A DNA stretch of 5,881 nt, from positions 1-5,881 of the forward strand of contig JAFYLV010000149.1 of the NCBI GenBank assembly GCA_017556885.1, given 5' to 3'. The DNA is from Clostridia bacterium. Its GTDB lineage: Bacteria; Bacillota; Clostridia; Oscillospirales; QAMX01. The position numbers were made by a program, and so were the translations under genes. The stretch's first letter is position 1. Every line of letters starts with the position of its first letter. Of this stretch, positions 5,150 to 5,881 are shown piece by piece. The notes under the pieces were generated by a model, which was not told the DNA's origin, searched no databases, and saw only the letters and a program-made list of their open reading frames with translations.

Positions 5150-5604
5150 AAAAGGAAAAACAGAATGAGATGCAGCTGACCCTTGATTCCCGCTCGGTCA
5201 ACGAGGGGTTTGCAAGGGCGGCAGTGGCGGCCTTTTCGGCGCAGCTGGACCCTACCATTGAGGAATGCAACGATATAAAGACCATGGTGTCTGAGGCGGT
5301 GACCAACTGCATCGTTCACGCCTACCCCGACACTTGCGGGAAGATACATATACTGTGCCGGATCTATACCGGCGGTCTGCTGGAGATCACTGTGCGTGAC
5401 CGGGGCATCGGCATTGCCGACGTCGGACAGGCGCGGGAACCCCTATTTACAACAGGTGGCAGCGACCGGGCAGGTATGGGATTTACCATCATGGAAAGCT
5501 TTTCTGACGGGTTCCGCGTGACCTCCCGGCCGGGAAAGGGGACCAGCGTCACCATGCGCAAGCTCATCGTTCCCCGACTGCGGGGAAAACGGGCGGCGGT
5601 ATGA
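5146..5604 (+). CDS. spoIIAB: Anti-sigma-F factor / serine kinase SpoIIAB
   Basis: This is a 152-residue GHKL-fold serine kinase starting at GTG 5146. It overlaps the spoIIAA stop as GTGA, with a good Shine-Dalgarno site, and the start aligns with the MKNEMHL start of the B. subtilis protein. SEAVTNCIVHAY (49-60) is the N box, with Glu50 and Asn54 matching catalytic Glu46 and Mg-binding Asn50. Arg24 in GFAR matches the sigma-F-contacting Arg20. DRGIGI (85-90) is the G1 box (Asp85, Gly87, Gly89). PLFTTG (99-104) and SDRAGMGFTIM (106-116) form the ATP lid and G2 box. It binds sigma-F in the ATP state and phosphorylates SpoIIAA Ser58. In the G1 box Arg86 replaces the Glu remembered from B. subtilis. 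The C-terminal tail (IVPRLRGKRAAV) is short and basic. Confidence 0.96.
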   Translation: MKKEKQNEMQLTLDSRSVNEGFARAAVAAFSAQLDPTIEECNDIKTMVSEAVTNCIVHAYPDTCGKIHILCRIYTGGLLEITVRDRGIGIADVGQAREPLFTTGGSDRAGMGFTIMESFSDGFRVTSRPGKGTSVTMRKLIVPRLRGKRAAV

Positions 5605-5881
5605 CCAAACGCTCGCTCGCTGAGGAGGAACGGATCCTTAAGGAAAACGAGGGGCTGGTGTGGAGCGTTGTCCGCCGCTTTGGAGGAAGGGATGAGCGCG
5701 AGGATCTCTATCAGCTCGGAGCCATCGGGCTGCTTGCCGCTGCCCGCGGCTTTGATCCGCAGCGGGGAACGGCATTTTCCACCTATGCAGTTCCCTTTAT
5801 CGCGGGGGAGATCCGCCGCCATCTGCGGGATCATGGTCCGGTTAAAGTCTCCCGGGCGCTGCGGGAGCTCGGCGCAAAGGC
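5601..5881 (+). CDS. sigF: RNA polymerase sporulation sigma factor SigF, 5' part (cut by window end)
   Basis: ATG 5601 overlaps the spoIIAB stop as ATGA. 93 codons plus two bases are visible. Residues 17-53 (GLVWSVVRRFGGR, then EDLYQLGAIGLLAAARGFDP) are sigma-70 regions 2.1-2.2, the core-polymerase-binding part. Residues 56-77 (GTAFSTYAVPFIAGEIRRHL) are regions 2.3-2.4, which melt and read the -10 box. GPVKVSRALRELG (79-91) opens region 3 and is near identical in kind to B. subtilis sigma-F (GTVKVSRSLKELG). Regions 3 and 4 lie beyond the window. It directs early forespore transcription and is held by SpoIIAB. Compared with the remembered B. subtilis protein the N-terminus is about 25 residues shorter before the LVWSVV motif. 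The frame upstream of 5601 codes for nothing similar, so the start looks right. There is no strong own ribosome site, so translation probably depends on coupling to spoIIAB. Confidence 0.95.
   Translation, partial: MTKRSLAEEERILKENEGLVWSVVRRFGGRDEREDLYQLGAIGLLAAARGFDPQRGTAFSTYAVPFIAGEIRRHLRDHGPVKVSRALRELGAK

Noticed and set aside
4588..5349. Minus-strand open frame of 253 residues across the terminator and spoIIA
   Set aside because: It runs through a terminator and two well-supported genes on the other strand, and its translation is Arg/Ser/Pro-rich without a recognisable domain.

Overview
The window looks like a chromosomal segment of an endospore-forming member of the Clostridia, probably Oscillospiraceae-like. 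That placement is an inference. It rests on a recognisable spoIIAA-spoIIAB-sigF operon, moderately high GC with strongly GC-rich stretches, strong Gram-positive Shine-Dalgarno sites, and several lipoproteins with Clostridia-style signal peptides. All supported genes are on the + strand.

Region 1 (1-3017) is a run of four small-to-medium predicted lipoproteins separated by 46, 62 and 34 bases, so probably one transcription unit whose start lies left of the window. It ends at a strong rho-independent terminator (3020-3059). Genes 1, 3 and 4 have almost the same signal peptide, and genes 1 and 3 share 50 identical bases there, although their mature parts differ. Genes 1 and 4 carry WG-repeat-like beta sequence. 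Gene 2 has an unrelated signal peptide, a DxDxDxxxE calcium-loop-like motif and clearly lower GC. A palindrome resembling a dispersed repeat follows it.

Region 2 (3081-4775) starts with a near-consensus sigma-A promoter. It drives a class I aldolase of the DapA/NanA superfamily with a very biased codon set and an atypical active site. Eleven bases later comes a leucine-rich-repeat lipoprotein whose repeat domain is far more AT-rich than its leader. A perfect 12-bp hairpin with a 7-T run ends the unit.

Region 3 (4817-5881) is the forespore sigma-factor switch: anti-anti-sigma SpoIIAA, anti-sigma kinase SpoIIAB and the first 93 codons of sigma-F, cut by the window edge. The two junctions overlap by 4 bases each (GTGA, ATGA). 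SpoIIAB holds sigma-F inactive and phosphorylates SpoIIAA, and unphosphorylated SpoIIAA releases sigma-F in the forespore.

I see no convincing evidence for a wholly new system. The most unusual points are the repeated signal-peptide cassette, the aldolase homologue lacking several dihydrodipicolinate synthase residues and paired with an LRR lipoprotein, and the composition mosaics. No RNA gene, CRISPR array, insertion sequence with a transposase, or origin was found, and no gene-free stretch exceeds 130 bases.
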